A DNA stretch of 64,000 nt from Anaerolineales bacterium (GCA_020634885.1 JACKAW010000003.1:248001-312000); one strand, 5' to 3'; counted from the stretch's first letter, positions 51,423 through 60,550 are shown. Numbers and translations are program-made. The notes: generated by a model from the letters alone, not told the origin.

Positions 51423-53258
51423 TCATTTGACTTGTTCAAAGATCGGCAAGATATCGAGCGGGGTCGGGTATTTTTCGATCAAAATATTTCCAGTGAGCAT
51501 TTCACCCGTCCAATAGTTTTTCCACTTTCCTTTGGGAAGATAAATATTGCGCTCCATTGCGTTCGGTATAACCACAGGCGCAACCAGAAATTCATCGCCT
51601 AATAAAAATTCATCATCACTGGTTAATGCGTACTCATCTGATGGGTCAAGCCAAAATACCGGGCGGATGATCGGCAAACCGTTTTCAATAGAAGCACGTG
51701 CGATCTCTAAAATCTTCGGTGCAAATTCTTTGTGCAGGTTTGCATAACGGCGGCAAAGTTCGGCTGCATCGGCGCCGTAGTCCCACGGCGCCAGGCTAAA
51801 TTGCATGGAAGGCAACAATGCGTTCACCTGTGTCCAGCGGATCATCATGTCGGAGTCAGCTTTCTCGTCATATTCGTTGCCGCCCACCATATCGGGCAAA
51901 ATGAATGGGTAGCCCGCCATGCTCATTGCCAGCGCACCTGTCAATACCGAGTGCAAGCCGTTATCCAATCCCCATGAGGTTGTCTTATCCCACTGACGGA
52001 AGAAAATTGGCGCGGCTTGATTTTTCCAACCTGAGCGCACTTCTGTTAAGCGGTGATGCTTCGCCACTGCGGCAACATACATACTGCTATATTCATTGGG
52101 GTGGATTTTTTGATATGTGACCGCATCATCGGGAAGAAAGCACGCTTCGCCAGCATCGAACTTGAAGCCGTCGCATCCTGTCTTGACCTGTAACTGATCC
52201 AGCCGCCCAAAGAACCATTCCAACGCGGACGGATTTGTCACATCCAGCAAGCCGCCAAGTCCCTGCCACCATGGCACAAGGTACGGAAGACCGTCGGCGC
52301 GACGCACAAGCCAGCCATTTTTCGTCCCTTCGGCAAAGGCATTCGATCGTTCATCCAAAAATGGGATTACCCAAGTAGTGACCTTGAACCCCTTTGTGTG
52401 CAATTCAGCGATCATCCCTTTGGGGTCGGGGAAGCGCTGCGGGTCAAAATCCAAGTCGCCATAATAGACCTGCCAGCGGTCGTCAATTTCCATTACGCCG
52501 TAGGGATAGCCGTTTTGAATAATTTCATCTGCAAATTTCAAAACGACTTCTTGATTGATGGCGGTTTTGTATCTTGCCCAGGTCGTCCATGTGGGTGTGG
52601 TAAATAAATCTTCTGGCGGCAGTTCGTGCGGACGCCCAAAATGGTTAACCTGATTTTTGTAAGCTGTGACAGCATTATCAGAGAAATGAAATTTGAAATT
52701 CAGCGCATGTCCTTTGAATGTGAAGAAACCATCTCCTTGTCCGCCTTTATCAAGAAAGGGACGGTCGGAGAAGGCGCCGCGCCCGTCGGTGGCGAAACTC
52801 CACTTGAAGCGTGGGTAGTCTGCGGGTGGTTGATTCAGACCGAATTCCACGGGAGAGTTTGCGATGACAAGCGTGCCATTGGACGAGAACCAGGCAGGGT
52901 TCATCACTCCGCTCAAGCCTGTGGGTCCATTGTCAAAGGTACGAAAGGGTGCGCTGTGCATCATTAACTTGTTGAGCGGATGCTGCTGGTGGATAAGTTC
53001 ACCGCCGCCATACCAATGCCCGCCAAGTTGAATTTTGACCTCAACGAGAGAATCGCCCGGGGTGGTGGATAATACCCAATGGTCAGAGACCCGTTTCAAA
53101 TTAAGAGTGAAGCGTGGAAATTCCGCAGTGATGGATGAATCGTCGCTGCGGAGATTCGGCTTGGAATCAGAGTCCAGCTGCACGGTCATCATAACGAGGT
53201 TGTTTTTTTTGAAGGAGATGGAGAAGGGATAGGGAAGTATGGTGAGTTCGATGGTCAT
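51423..53258 (-). CDS. GH31 alpha-glycosidase, MYORG-like
   Basis: A 611-aa family GH31 enzyme. The nucleophile is D368 in DGFKFDAGEACFLP, and LPDMVGGNEYDEKADSDM provides the probable acid/base Asp. The KFDAGE and PDMVGGN patterns match the MYORG-type subgroup, whose characterised members cleave alpha-galactosides, rather than the classical alpha-glucosidases. The start at 53258 is preferred; a 32-codon extension upstream has no support. No secretion signal. With GalT nearby, an alpha-galactosidase role is a reasonable inference. Confidence 0.85.
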   Translation of the reverse strand: MTIELTILPYPFSISFKKNNLVMMTVQLDSDSKPNLRSDDSSITAEFPRFTLNLKRVSDHWVLSTTPGDSLVEVKIQLGGHWYGGGELIHQQHPLNKLMMHSAPFRTFDNGPTGLSGVMNPAWFSSNGTLVIANSPVEFGLNQPPADYPRFKWSFATDGRGAFSDRPFLDKGGQGDGFFTFKGHALNFKFHFSDNAVTAYKNQVNHFGRPHELPPEDLFTTPTWTTWARYKTAINQEVVLKFADEIIQNGYPYGVMEIDDRWQVYYGDLDFDPQRFPDPKGMIAELHTKGFKVTTWVIPFLDERSNAFAEGTKNGWLVRRADGLPYLVPWWQGLGGLLDVTNPSALEWFFGRLDQLQVKTGCDGFKFDAGEACFLPDDAVTYQKIHPNEYSSMYVAAVAKHHRLTEVRSGWKNQAAPIFFRQWDKTTSWGLDNGLHSVLTGALAMSMAGYPFILPDMVGGNEYDEKADSDMMIRWTQVNALLPSMQFSLAPWDYGADAAELCRRYANLHKEFAPKILEIARASIENGLPIIRPVFWLDPSDEYALTSDDEFLLGDEFLVAPVVIPNAMERNIYLPKGKWKNYWTGEMLTGNILIEKYPTPLDILPIFEQVK

Positions 53259-53270
53259 GGTAATCCAGAA

Positions 53271-53312
53271 AGCAGAAGGCGGAGGGCTGCGTTCTGCCTT
53301 CCGCCTTTTGCT
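53271..53312 (-). terminator. Intra-operon hairpin before the GH31 gene
   Basis: Arms AGCAGAAGGCGGA (53271-53283) and TCCGCCTTTTGCT (53300-53312) pair with one mismatch, directly after the stop of the GT-B-like gene. It could limit read-through into the GH31 and GH1 genes or protect the upstream message. Confidence 0.55.
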
Positions 53313-53313
53313 C

Positions 53314-54840
53314 TTATTTGCGGGTGAATTTTTTGCCAGTGGCGAGCTCCACACTCTTGTACGCGCCGTCGTAAATGCCGATGCTTTTGTTCTTTACGAT
53401 CTGGTCACAGAACATGGTCAGCAGGTCGTCGTAGTCGGTGAGCATGTCAATGGCTTGCAGGGTTTGCGGGATGGTGCGAACCTCCACGGTGCTGTCGCCG
53501 ATCTCTGCGCCGCGGATGGCGCCCCACATTTCATGTCCACCGACGCGGGCGTTGAAAATTTTGGGAACAGGGTAAAAGGCGAGTTCGCTCGGTTTGGTGA
53601 TCATCACATCCACCACACGCATGAGGTAGTTGGTGGCGTATACCGCATGGAAGGTGTTGTCGTGCAGGAAGACGTGCAACCCGTGTGCAGGTCCCTTGCG
53701 GATGCTGTCGGTGAATTCGCGGGTGTCGTCCCATGTGAAGTGAGTTTGGATCAGGTCTTTATAATCTTTGAGTTCTTCTTGAAGCCATTCCCAGTTATTT
53801 TTGTGGTCGCCGAGGTTGACAAAGAGCGTGACCTTATCCTGCTTCACCAGCGGAATGACATGTTCAACAATGGCTTTGAAGAGTTCGCGCTGTGCGCCTG
53901 CACCGCCCATTGTCAACAAGAAGCGGCGGGGTTCCTTGGCTTTCATGCGGCGCATACGATCATCACAATCCGCTTCGATATTCTCGACCAATTCATGATC
54001 CACATGATGACCGGTGTAAAAGAGCGCATCTGAGGGAGTGGGTTTGAGGGTCTTGCCCTTGTCATCGAAGCCGCGCATGACACGGAAACCGTAATAGCCG
54101 GATGGAGATTGAACCGCATGTTTTGCGCCTTCGGTCAGTTGGAACGCCATGGGCCAGTTATCGAACATCATGTCTACCACGTTGGTCATGCCGCCCGCGA
54201 CAGCGCCCATACAGTTCCACATGTGCGAGGTAAGGATGGGCATATCAGAAGGAAGCGCGCCGTAGAGGTTATTGAAGAGTTCGCTCATCTTGAAGTCTTT
54301 GACTTCGGTCTTGAGGAAGCGCCAGGGCCAGGTGCTGGTCATATAATTAAAAAGTTGATCCAAGCCGGGCAGGGTCGGTTCACCAGTGGTGAGTGATTCC
54401 CAAACATACTTATCGAACCATGGGTAGCGCTGTGAAATGCGCGAGTATTTGCTGTAGTTAGTATTGCACCAGTTGATCACGTCGGTGCTGATGCCGGGGA
54501 TGCCGAGCAGGTCGAGCCAGTAGGGGGTGAATCCCATTGCTTTGGCGGCAGAGACGCCCGCCATCGCAATGCGATAGTGACCGAAGCCCATGCGAATGGT
54601 GCTGACGATCACGCCGTTCTTTTTGTCTACGGGCTGCCCGCTGCCGTTGCGGACAATGTTCTTCAGCCCGAAAATTTCAGAGCCATATGGATGGTCTTCC
54701 ACTGTGAGGTTGAACTTTTCATTCGGGTCATAATTGAATTTTTTGGCGAGCATGTCCTTCCATGCATCGGCGGCGCGAGATTGTCGTTCTGTAATGGGAT
54801 TGCCGTACACTTCGTAACGGCCATTCTTCTTTTGCAGCAT
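53314..54840 (-). CDS. GT-B-like protein of unknown function in sugar locus
   Basis: A 508-aa protein I cannot assign to a named family. Residues 76-100 (GVIVSTIRMGFGHYRIAMAG) resemble the first strand and loop of GT-B enzymes such as MurG and galactolipid synthases. A later FLLTMGGAGAQRELFKAIVEHV looks like the start of the second Rossmann half, and KPSELAFYPVPKIF like the donor-site helix. The long frame to 55320 includes a 160-residue extension that is a shadow of the permease gene; ATG at 54840 is the real start. Lying among permeases and glycosidases, it may be a glycosyltransferase or a sugar phosphorylase. No signal peptide. Confidence 0.78.
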   Translation of the reverse strand: MLQKKNGRYEVYGNPITERQSRAADAWKDMLAKKFNYDPNEKFNLTVEDHPYGSEIFGLKNIVRNGSGQPVDKKNGVIVSTIRMGFGHYRIAMAGVSAAKAMGFTPYWLDLLGIPGISTDVINWCNTNYSKYSRISQRYPWFDKYVWESLTTGEPTLPGLDQLFNYMTSTWPWRFLKTEVKDFKMSELFNNLYGALPSDMPILTSHMWNCMGAVAGGMTNVVDMMFDNWPMAFQLTEGAKHAVQSPSGYYGFRVMRGFDDKGKTLKPTPSDALFYTGHHVDHELVENIEADCDDRMRRMKAKEPRRFLLTMGGAGAQRELFKAIVEHVIPLVKQDKVTLFVNLGDHKNNWEWLQEELKDYKDLIQTHFTWDDTREFTDSIRKGPAHGLHVFLHDNTFHAVYATNYLMRVVDVMITKPSELAFYPVPKIFNARVGGHEMWGAIRGAEIGDSTVEVRTIPQTLQAIDMLTDYDDLLTMFCDQIVKNKSIGIYDGAYKSVELATGKKFTRK

Positions 54841-54884
54841 GACGCTTTCTCCTAAATGAGGTTTATTTACAGGTATCTTTTGAA

Positions 54885-54909
54885 ACCGCCAGCCTATTCG
54901 GCTGGCGGT
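54885..54909 (-). terminator. Intra-operon hairpin after the MalG-like gene
   Basis: A 10-bp perfect stem ACCGCCAGCC / GGCTGGCGGT with loop TATTC lies between the MalG-like permease and the GT-B-like gene. On the transcribed (minus) strand the T-rich tract lies upstream of the stem, so it is more likely an RNA-stabilising hairpin than a strong terminator. Confidence 0.6.
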
Positions 54910-54920
54910 AATTTTTTGAT

Positions 54921-56144
54921 CTATCCTTTGACACCGCTGCCCGCCACACTCTCCACGAAGAAACGCTGACCAAGGATGAACACGATCAACGGCGGAACGA
55001 TGGCAATCGCAGCCCCAGCAAGGATGAGGTTGGGTGTGTCGGAGGCACGTCCGCGCAGTACGTTGAGGGCGAGGGTGAGCACATGATTCTTTTCGTTGCC
55101 CACGTTGATGATGACCAGCGGCCAGATGAACGAGTTCCAGGCGTAGAGAAAAGTAAACGTCGCTTGTGTGGCTAGCGCGGGGATAGAGGCGGGGATGATG
55201 ATGTCTTTGAGAATGGCAAAGCGTGAAGCGCCATCCAATAACGCGGCTTCTTCGATCTCTTTGGGGAAGGTGATGAAGTGTTGGCGCATCAGGAAGGTGC
55301 CGTAGGCGGTGAAGATCCACGGGATGATGAGCGAGGCGAGACGGTCTGTCCAGCCAATGAGCACCATGAGTTGATAAAGCGGCACGATGAGCATGACGAA
55401 GGGAATCATGATAGTGCCGAGGTAAAAGACAAAGACCGTATCGCGCCCGGGAAATTTGAGACGTGCAAAAGCATATCCGCCAAAGACGGAAGTGACCAAC
55501 TGCCCCATGACCACCAAAACCGTGACCAGAGTGGTGTTGGTGAGCGCGCGCCCAAGGTTATTCAACTCGATGACTTCTTTATAATTTTCAGGATGCCAAC
55601 CGACATTTTCCACGGGTTCGCTCAAGCGGACATTCTGGAAAACCGGTTCAGACTCAGGATCTTGCGGGTCAATAAATTCCCCAACCGTAGTCTGGCTGAC
55701 GAGGATCATCGGGACGACCTGCCCATCCACTTCTACGTCAAAGAGTTTGACCTCTTCGCCATTGACGACAACCTTCTGCTGATTCATTACACCGCCGGTC
55801 GGTTTGACCTCGCTAATAAAGCGATCTACGACGGCAGCTGGGTTATCAACCGGGGCATATGTGCCGACTTTTATGTTACTGCGGACAAGCGCATATTCCT
55901 TTTGTACGCCGTCAACATCCACAAAGTAAAGCGGAAGCGGTTCATCGTACCCATCCACTTGCATTGTGATCGGGTCACGCGGCAGCATACGCGGCGGGTA
56001 GCGGAATGTATCGGAGGGAATCTTGAAGGAAGTGGAAAGCATGTAAAAGAAAGGGAACAACATGATGAACGCAAAGAACGTCAAAATGAAATAAACGAAG
56101 AAGTTGTTCAGGAAGCGAACGAGGCGATAGGATTTCATGTTCAT
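54921..56144 (-). CDS. ABC sugar transporter permease (MalG-like) with large insertion
   Basis: A 407-aa inner-membrane permease of the carbohydrate ABC family. The EAA loop near residue 300 (EEAALLDGASRFAILKDIIIPASIPAL) contacts the ATPase. Ordinary MalG-type proteins have about 280 residues; the extra part is a polar stretch of about 150 residues between the first and second membrane helices (roughly 45-195, with YPPRMLPRDPITMQVDG ... NVRLSEPVENVGWHPENY), likely outside the membrane. The start is MNMKSYRLVRFLNN, and the third-codon ATG is an alternative. No ATPase gene is in the locus, so a shared MsiK/MalK-type ATPase encoded elsewhere is expected. Confidence 0.92.
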   Translation of the reverse strand: MNMKSYRLVRFLNNFFVYFILTFFAFIMLFPFFYMLSTSFKIPSDTFRYPPRMLPRDPITMQVDGYDEPLPLYFVDVDGVQKEYALVRSNIKVGTYAPVDNPAAVVDRFISEVKPTGGVMNQQKVVVNGEEVKLFDVEVDGQVVPMILVSQTTVGEFIDPQDPESEPVFQNVRLSEPVENVGWHPENYKEVIELNNLGRALTNTTLVTVLVVMGQLVTSVFGGYAFARLKFPGRDTVFVFYLGTIMIPFVMLIVPLYQLMVLIGWTDRLASLIIPWIFTAYGTFLMRQHFITFPKEIEEAALLDGASRFAILKDIIIPASIPALATQATFTFLYAWNSFIWPLVIINVGNEKNHVLTLALNVLRGRASDTPNLILAGAAIAIVPPLIVFILGQRFFVESVAGSGVKG

Positions 56145-56156
56145 GTTAGTCTCCTC

Positions 56157-57827
56157 CTAGCTTTCGTAAATGCTGGAACGGCGCTGGCGCTGGAATTGGA
56201 TCAATGTCAGACCGAAGATGACGATGAAGAGGACCCAGGCAATAGCAGAGGCGTATCCCTGTTTGAAGTTTTGGAAGCCGCTGCGGTAGAGATACAAGAC
56301 CAGCGTGATGGTGGAATTGTTCGGTCCCTCCGGCGGATTCATGAGGATGAAGACCTGCTCGAAGACCTGCATGGCTTGAATAGTGGTGGTGGATACTACA
56401 TAAAAGGTCGTTGGTGCGAGCATGGGAAGGGTGATGCCCCAGAACTTGTCCCAGGCTCCGGCGCCATCCACGGTGGCGGCTTCGTACAGTTCGCCGGGGA
56501 TGTTCTGCAAACCAGCGAGGAAAAGCACTGTATTGAAGCCCATCGTCTGCCAGGCGGCGATGATGATGATGGCAAAGAGTGCGGTCTTTTCATCGGAGAC
56601 CCATTGGATCTTTGGGTCTATGATGGCAACATTGAATAAATTATTCCAAAATTCAATACCTAATGTAATAAAGTAGTTGATGTACCCGATAGTCGCGTTG
56701 TACAACCACTGCCAAACGAGCGAGATACCTACAACCGCTGCAATGCTGGGCATGAAGTACACGGCACGATAGAACTTCATGCCGGGCAATTTGCTATTGA
56801 GAACGTTCGATAAGACCAATGCGGGGAGTACACTCAGGGGAACAGCGAACAGCACAAAGGTCAGGGTGTTGCGAAGTGCGAGCCAGAAAAATTTATCTTC
56901 AGCGGCAAACAGGATTCCTCTATCCCCAAAGGTGAAGCGCCCCACTTCGTCATAGACTTTGATATCGACAACATCACGGGCAAGTTGATCGGGCACATCG
57001 AGCGTAATAAATTTGATGTTGAGGATCTTGGCGTAATTATCGAAGCCAACCCAATTGGGCGTGCGGATGGCGTCTGAGTCTGTGAAGGAGAAGTAGAACG
57101 ACAGCAGCAGCGGACCTGCAAAGAAGATGAGAAAGCCCAGTAAATTCGGCGAAAGAAACAGCCAACCATTGATGACTTGTTCGTGTCTGGTCTTGACGTT
57201 CAATGCTTGTGCCACGTTCGGTCGGTTCATGGACCAAAGGGAAAGACCAAAAACCATCAGACCGATTACTGCAACCATGCCACCGGGCTGGGCAAACTTC
57301 CCGAAGAAATAAACAATACCGTTGAGCGCTTTTACCTGCCATAGGAAAAGCAAGAAGCCGCTCAACATCACCCACTTGCTCACTGTCTTAAGGCTGTTTT
57401 CAGAAGCATTATTCCTGGTTGGAAAATACTCTTCTAACATGCCAAGGAAATATCCCAGAACAGTGATTCCAAGATAAGGAATACCCTTGCCAAAATTTTC
57501 GCCGAGGGCATCGATGCCAATAAAAAATTCGCCCACATTCAAGGCGAATACAAAACAAACGACAAACCCAAGGTAATCAAGGGTCAGAGAGATCATGCGA
57601 CCGGAATGATTATGTTTTGAGAACTGATAGGCTCCATAACTGCTGAAGACCATGACTAAAATAGCAGCCAGCGAAAATAGAATCTTTTGCCAAACAGGCA
57701 ATTCTGCCATTCGCGCCCATATCATCCAAACAGATAGGGCTGCCATTAAGGCAAGCAACCCGCGCCAGATTATATGGATACGCAAGATCAAATTCGTCTG
57801 AGCGTCTATCCGTGATTGAGTCTTCAT
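56157..57827 (-). CDS. ABC sugar transporter permease (MalF-like) with N-terminal extra helices
   Basis: A 556-aa permease. The C-terminal part is MalF-like, with helices and the EAA loop (YEAATVDGAGAWDKFWGITLPML). Residues 1-210 add about six hydrophobic helices before the usual first transporter helix. A polar insertion near residue 285 (KFITLDVPDQLARDVVDIKVYDEVGRF) lies between helices. The ATG at 57827 follows GGAGATGAG, and a longer frame is rejected. It lies 12 bp upstream of the MalG-like gene and is its partner. Confidence 0.92.
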   Translation of the reverse strand: MKTQSRIDAQTNLILRIHIIWRGLLALMAALSVWMIWARMAELPVWQKILFSLAAILVMVFSSYGAYQFSKHNHSGRMISLTLDYLGFVVCFVFALNVGEFFIGIDALGENFGKGIPYLGITVLGYFLGMLEEYFPTRNNASENSLKTVSKWVMLSGFLLFLWQVKALNGIVYFFGKFAQPGGMVAVIGLMVFGLSLWSMNRPNVAQALNVKTRHEQVINGWLFLSPNLLGFLIFFAGPLLLSFYFSFTDSDAIRTPNWVGFDNYAKILNIKFITLDVPDQLARDVVDIKVYDEVGRFTFGDRGILFAAEDKFFWLALRNTLTFVLFAVPLSVLPALVLSNVLNSKLPGMKFYRAVYFMPSIAAVVGISLVWQWLYNATIGYINYFITLGIEFWNNLFNVAIIDPKIQWVSDEKTALFAIIIIAAWQTMGFNTVLFLAGLQNIPGELYEAATVDGAGAWDKFWGITLPMLAPTTFYVVSTTTIQAMQVFEQVFILMNPPEGPNNSTITLVLYLYRSGFQNFKQGYASAIAWVLFIVIFGLTLIQFQRQRRSSIYES

Positions 57828-57924
57828 ATTCTCATCTCCGTGAAATTGGGCGTCAGTGCGTTCCCAAAAAACTCTAAGCTGCAATACGTTTGAAGTTTGG
57901 GGATTTCTTCGTACATCAGGCAAA

Positions 57925-57954
57925 GTGGGGCAGACAAAATACTGCCTGCCCCAC
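57925..57954 (-). terminator. Intra-operon hairpin after the binding-protein gene
   Basis: GTGGGGCAG and CTGCCCCAC form a 9-bp stem with a 12-nt loop between the solute-binding-protein gene and the MalF-like gene. Such hairpins often raise the level of the binding-protein message over the permease message. Confidence 0.65.
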
Positions 57955-57971
57955 AGTCTTACAGGGATTAC

Positions 57972-59369
57972 TTATTGATTGAAAGCTTTATTCGCTTCAT
58001 CACAGATCGTGGCGCCGAAGTCGTCCACGGTGGTGGAGCCGGTCAACACGCCTTGAATGGCAGGTCCCATGATCTGATCGAACTGAGGCCAAGAACCAGC
58101 CCACAACGGACCTTCAGCGGTCGGAGCAGCAGAAGGATCAATGCCGTTCAAGAACGCCTGATTGTTGGCAGGCGGCGTGAAAGTGAGGAAGGCATCGAGC
58201 GCTTCCTGGCTCACGCGGCTGGGGATGTTCGCGCCAAGAGCAGCGACCTTGCCCTGGGTTTCAGCAGTGGTGAGCGCCTGAACGAGAGCCCAAGCCTCTT
58301 CAGGATGTTCGGTGTTGGCGTTGATCACATATGCGCCCCAGAACAACCAGTTACCAGCAGTTCCGTTAGGACCGGCAGGCAGTTCCACAACGTCCCAGTT
58401 GAAATCCACAGTGCGGACGCCCGGAGTAGCCCAGCGACCGTTCTGGAACATGGCAACCTTACCAGCGCGGAAACCCGGTTCGGGGTCTTCACCGTAAGGT
58501 ACGGCAACATCGTAATCCTGATAGAGCGAGCGTTGGAAATCGAGACCAGCAAGAGATTCAGCGCTGTTAAGGTTACAAGCGGTGCGATCTTCAGTGAAGA
58601 AACCGCCGCCAGAAGCATTCAACCACACACCGTAAGGACCCCACCAGGCAGAAGCGCCGTAGCCGTAAATATCAGAGCCGAGAGCGCGGGTAGCCTGAGA
58701 AACTTCGAGGAAGGCTTCCCAATCCCATTCGCCGTTGGCAGCCAATTCACGGGGGTCAGCAGCGCCAGCCTCAGCGATCAGGTCGAGGTTGATATAAAGC
58801 GCAAAAGTAGATACGTCACGGGGCAGACCCCAAACCGCACCAGAGCCGTCGCCAGAAGCGCCGGTTTCAGGGTTGTAGGTCAGGTGGTACATGGGACCTT
58901 CGTAGAAGTCAGTCGCGGTGTACCCATCGGTCGCAGCCGCGAGATCGGCAGCATTGAGAATCAAACCACGGGTAGCGAAATCAGCCACATCGGTGCCTGG
59001 AATCCAGAAAACATCAGGAGCGGTTCCAGCTGCCACTTCGGCACGGAGTTGATCTTGATAGTTTGAACCTTCAGAACCACCGGGTTCATAGGTTAATGTG
59101 ATACCATCGAGTTGAGCATCGAGTTCAGTACTGATCTTGCTGTAAACATCAATCTCTTCCTGATTGTCTGGGCGTGTGCGCCAACGCAAGGCAACATCAG
59201 CGCTTGATGCTTCGGTGGCGGGAGCTTCAGTAGCCGCTGGGGCTTCCGTCATCGCTGGCGCTTCAGTTGCCTCAGGGGCTTCGGTGGCAGCAGGGGAACC
59301 ACAAGCTGTCAAAACGAAAGAGGCTATGATAACTAACCCCATGATCTTCAAGAGCAAATTCTTTTTCAT
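57972..59369 (-). CDS. Extracellular sugar-binding lipoprotein of ABC transporter
   Basis: A 465-aa solute-binding protein. The signal peptide ends at C23 (ASFVLTAC), a lipoprotein site. A linker of repeated Thr-Glu-Ala-Pro units (about residues 28-58) follows, and then the two-lobed family 1 sugar-binding fold (PDVFWIPGTDVADFATRGLILN, later EEAWALVQALTTAETQGKVAAL). The gene follows the LacI gene by 67 bp and precedes both permease genes. It would capture the sugar that this locus uses. Confidence 0.94.
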   Translation of the reverse strand: MKKNLLLKIMGLVIIASFVLTACGSPAATEAPEATEAPAMTEAPAATEAPATEASSADVALRWRTRPDNQEEIDVYSKISTELDAQLDGITLTYEPGGSEGSNYQDQLRAEVAAGTAPDVFWIPGTDVADFATRGLILNAADLAAATDGYTATDFYEGPMYHLTYNPETGASGDGSGAVWGLPRDVSTFALYINLDLIAEAGAADPRELAANGEWDWEAFLEVSQATRALGSDIYGYGASAWWGPYGVWLNASGGGFFTEDRTACNLNSAESLAGLDFQRSLYQDYDVAVPYGEDPEPGFRAGKVAMFQNGRWATPGVRTVDFNWDVVELPAGPNGTAGNWLFWGAYVINANTEHPEEAWALVQALTTAETQGKVAALGANIPSRVSQEALDAFLTFTPPANNQAFLNGIDPSAAPTAEGPLWAGSWPQFDQIMGPAIQGVLTGSTTVDDFGATICDEANKAFNQ

Positions 59370-59436
59370 TTATTCTTCTCCTTGGAATTGGACGAACAAA
59401 TCATCGTACGATCAAACAGGTTTTGCACGAAACGTC

Positions 59437-60456
59437 TTACGAGTTTGAATCACCTCCTTTAACAGTAGATTGACGTACAACCAACTGAGCGGGTAATTTC
59501 AACACCGTTTGCTCAACAGTTTTATTTTGAATAATTTCGATCAACTTACGGGTGGCTTCCTGCCCGATCAGGGGCATATCCTGCCGCATGGTCGTCAGAG
59601 GCGGGTCAAAATAAGAAGACAAAGGCATATCATCCACACCGATCACAGAAAGTTGATCTGGTACTTTTATGTTCGTATCCCGCGCCGCACGTAAAACACC
59701 AAGCGCCATACGGTCATTTTGCGCAAAGACAGCGGTTGGCAGGTTGCCTTTCCTTGCAAAATCAGCTAATGCTTCACTACCAGAGGTAGCTGACCAATCC
59801 CCTTCAAAAACCAGCGACGGGTCAAATGGGATTCCGGCTCCTTTCAAAGCGTGTTGAAAACCCTCCAAGCGGTCTTGCGAACAATCTTCTTCCATCGGTC
59901 CGGTTACCAAGGCAATGCGCTGATGCCCAAGTGAGATCAAATGCTGTGTAGCCTCAAATGCCACTTTTTCATCGTCCAGCGAGATTGAGCATACATTCTC
60001 ATCATGTGAACGCGCCCCCACGAACACCACCGGAAAATCTTTCGGCAGCATCTGATAACGTTCATCAGCATATGGGTTGATCACGATCAACCCATCCACG
60101 CGCCTGTGCCCCACCAATTCATCGACCAAGCCATTAAATGCCTGCGGGTCAGAAGCCGATGAAGACAGCACAAAATAATTATGCTGGCGGGCCTCCACTT
60201 CGGCGCCTTCGATCACACTCGCAAAGGTATAGTCTGTCAGGTTGGGAGAAATAATGGCAAGCGTATGCGTCAACCCGCGAGCCATCGAGCGGGCAATTGC
60301 ACTCGGGCGATACCCCAACTCTTCAATTGCCGCCTCGACCACAGCGCGAGTTTCGGGCAGCACATCTTCACTGCCATTAATGACGCGCGAAACGGTCTGA
60401 TGAGAAACGCCCGCATGGCGGGCAACATCGCGGATGGTAGGACGGTTGGGAGTCAT
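59437..60456 (-). CDS. LacI-family transcriptional regulator
   Basis: A 339-aa repressor. The N-terminal helix-turn-helix (RDVARHAGVSHQTVSRVINGSEDVLPETRAVVEAAI) is followed by the hinge helix and a periplasmic-binding-like ligand domain (VIGVDDMPLSSYFDPPLTTMRQD). The tandem CG-centred palindromes at 60467-60490, between this gene and the divergent glycosidase gene, are its likely operators. Its likely inducer is the transported or cleaved sugar. It would control both divergent arms and itself. Confidence 0.94.
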   Translation of the reverse strand: MTPNRPTIRDVARHAGVSHQTVSRVINGSEDVLPETRAVVEAAIEELGYRPSAIARSMARGLTHTLAIISPNLTDYTFASVIEGAEVEARQHNYFVLSSSASDPQAFNGLVDELVGHRRVDGLIVINPYADERYQMLPKDFPVVFVGARSHDENVCSISLDDEKVAFEATQHLISLGHQRIALVTGPMEEDCSQDRLEGFQHALKGAGIPFDPSLVFEGDWSATSGSEALADFARKGNLPTAVFAQNDRMALGVLRAARDTNIKVPDQLSVIGVDDMPLSSYFDPPLTTMRQDMPLIGQEATRKLIEIIQNKTVEQTVLKLPAQLVVRQSTVKGGDSNS

Positions 60457-60460
60457 TTGA

Positions 60461-60490
60461 TATAATGTGACCGGTCACGTGAACGGTAAC
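60461..60490 (+). promoter_or_regulatory. TATAAT box and two tandem LacI-type operators
   Basis: TATAAT at 60461-60466 is followed directly by GTGACCGGTCAC (60467-60478), a perfect palindrome, and GTGAACGGTAAC (60479-60490), a near palindrome, both with a central CG as in LacI-family sites. Transcription of the glycosidase gene would start inside the first operator, so binding would block initiation. I found no clear -35 hexamer, and no copy upstream of the binding-protein gene. Confidence 0.7.
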
Positions 60491-60550
60491 ATGAGTCTAC
60501 AGAAAAATAATGCCTTTGTCAAGTAGGCAATTCCAAATTGAGGTGTTTTG

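Noticed and set aside
53239..54033. 264-codon open frame on the plus strand
   Set aside because: Antisense to the GT-B-like gene and to the start of the GH31 gene; it looks hydrophobic only because of reverse-complement codon bias.
54841..55320. 160-residue N-terminal extension of the GT-B-like gene
   Set aside because: His/Arg-rich residues (LHRLRHLPDAPTLHHLPQ) are a frame shadow of the MalG-like permease; the ATG at 54840 begins the plausible protein.
55278..56639. 453-codon open frame on the plus strand
   Set aside because: It is antisense to both ABC permease genes, has a charged, repetitive composition (HDEHDEGNHDSAEV) and no domain. It is a shadow of real genes.
57897..59066. 389-codon open frame on the plus strand
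   Set aside because: Antisense to the sugar-binding lipoprotein, Ser/Arg-rich, with no ribosome site or recognisable motif.
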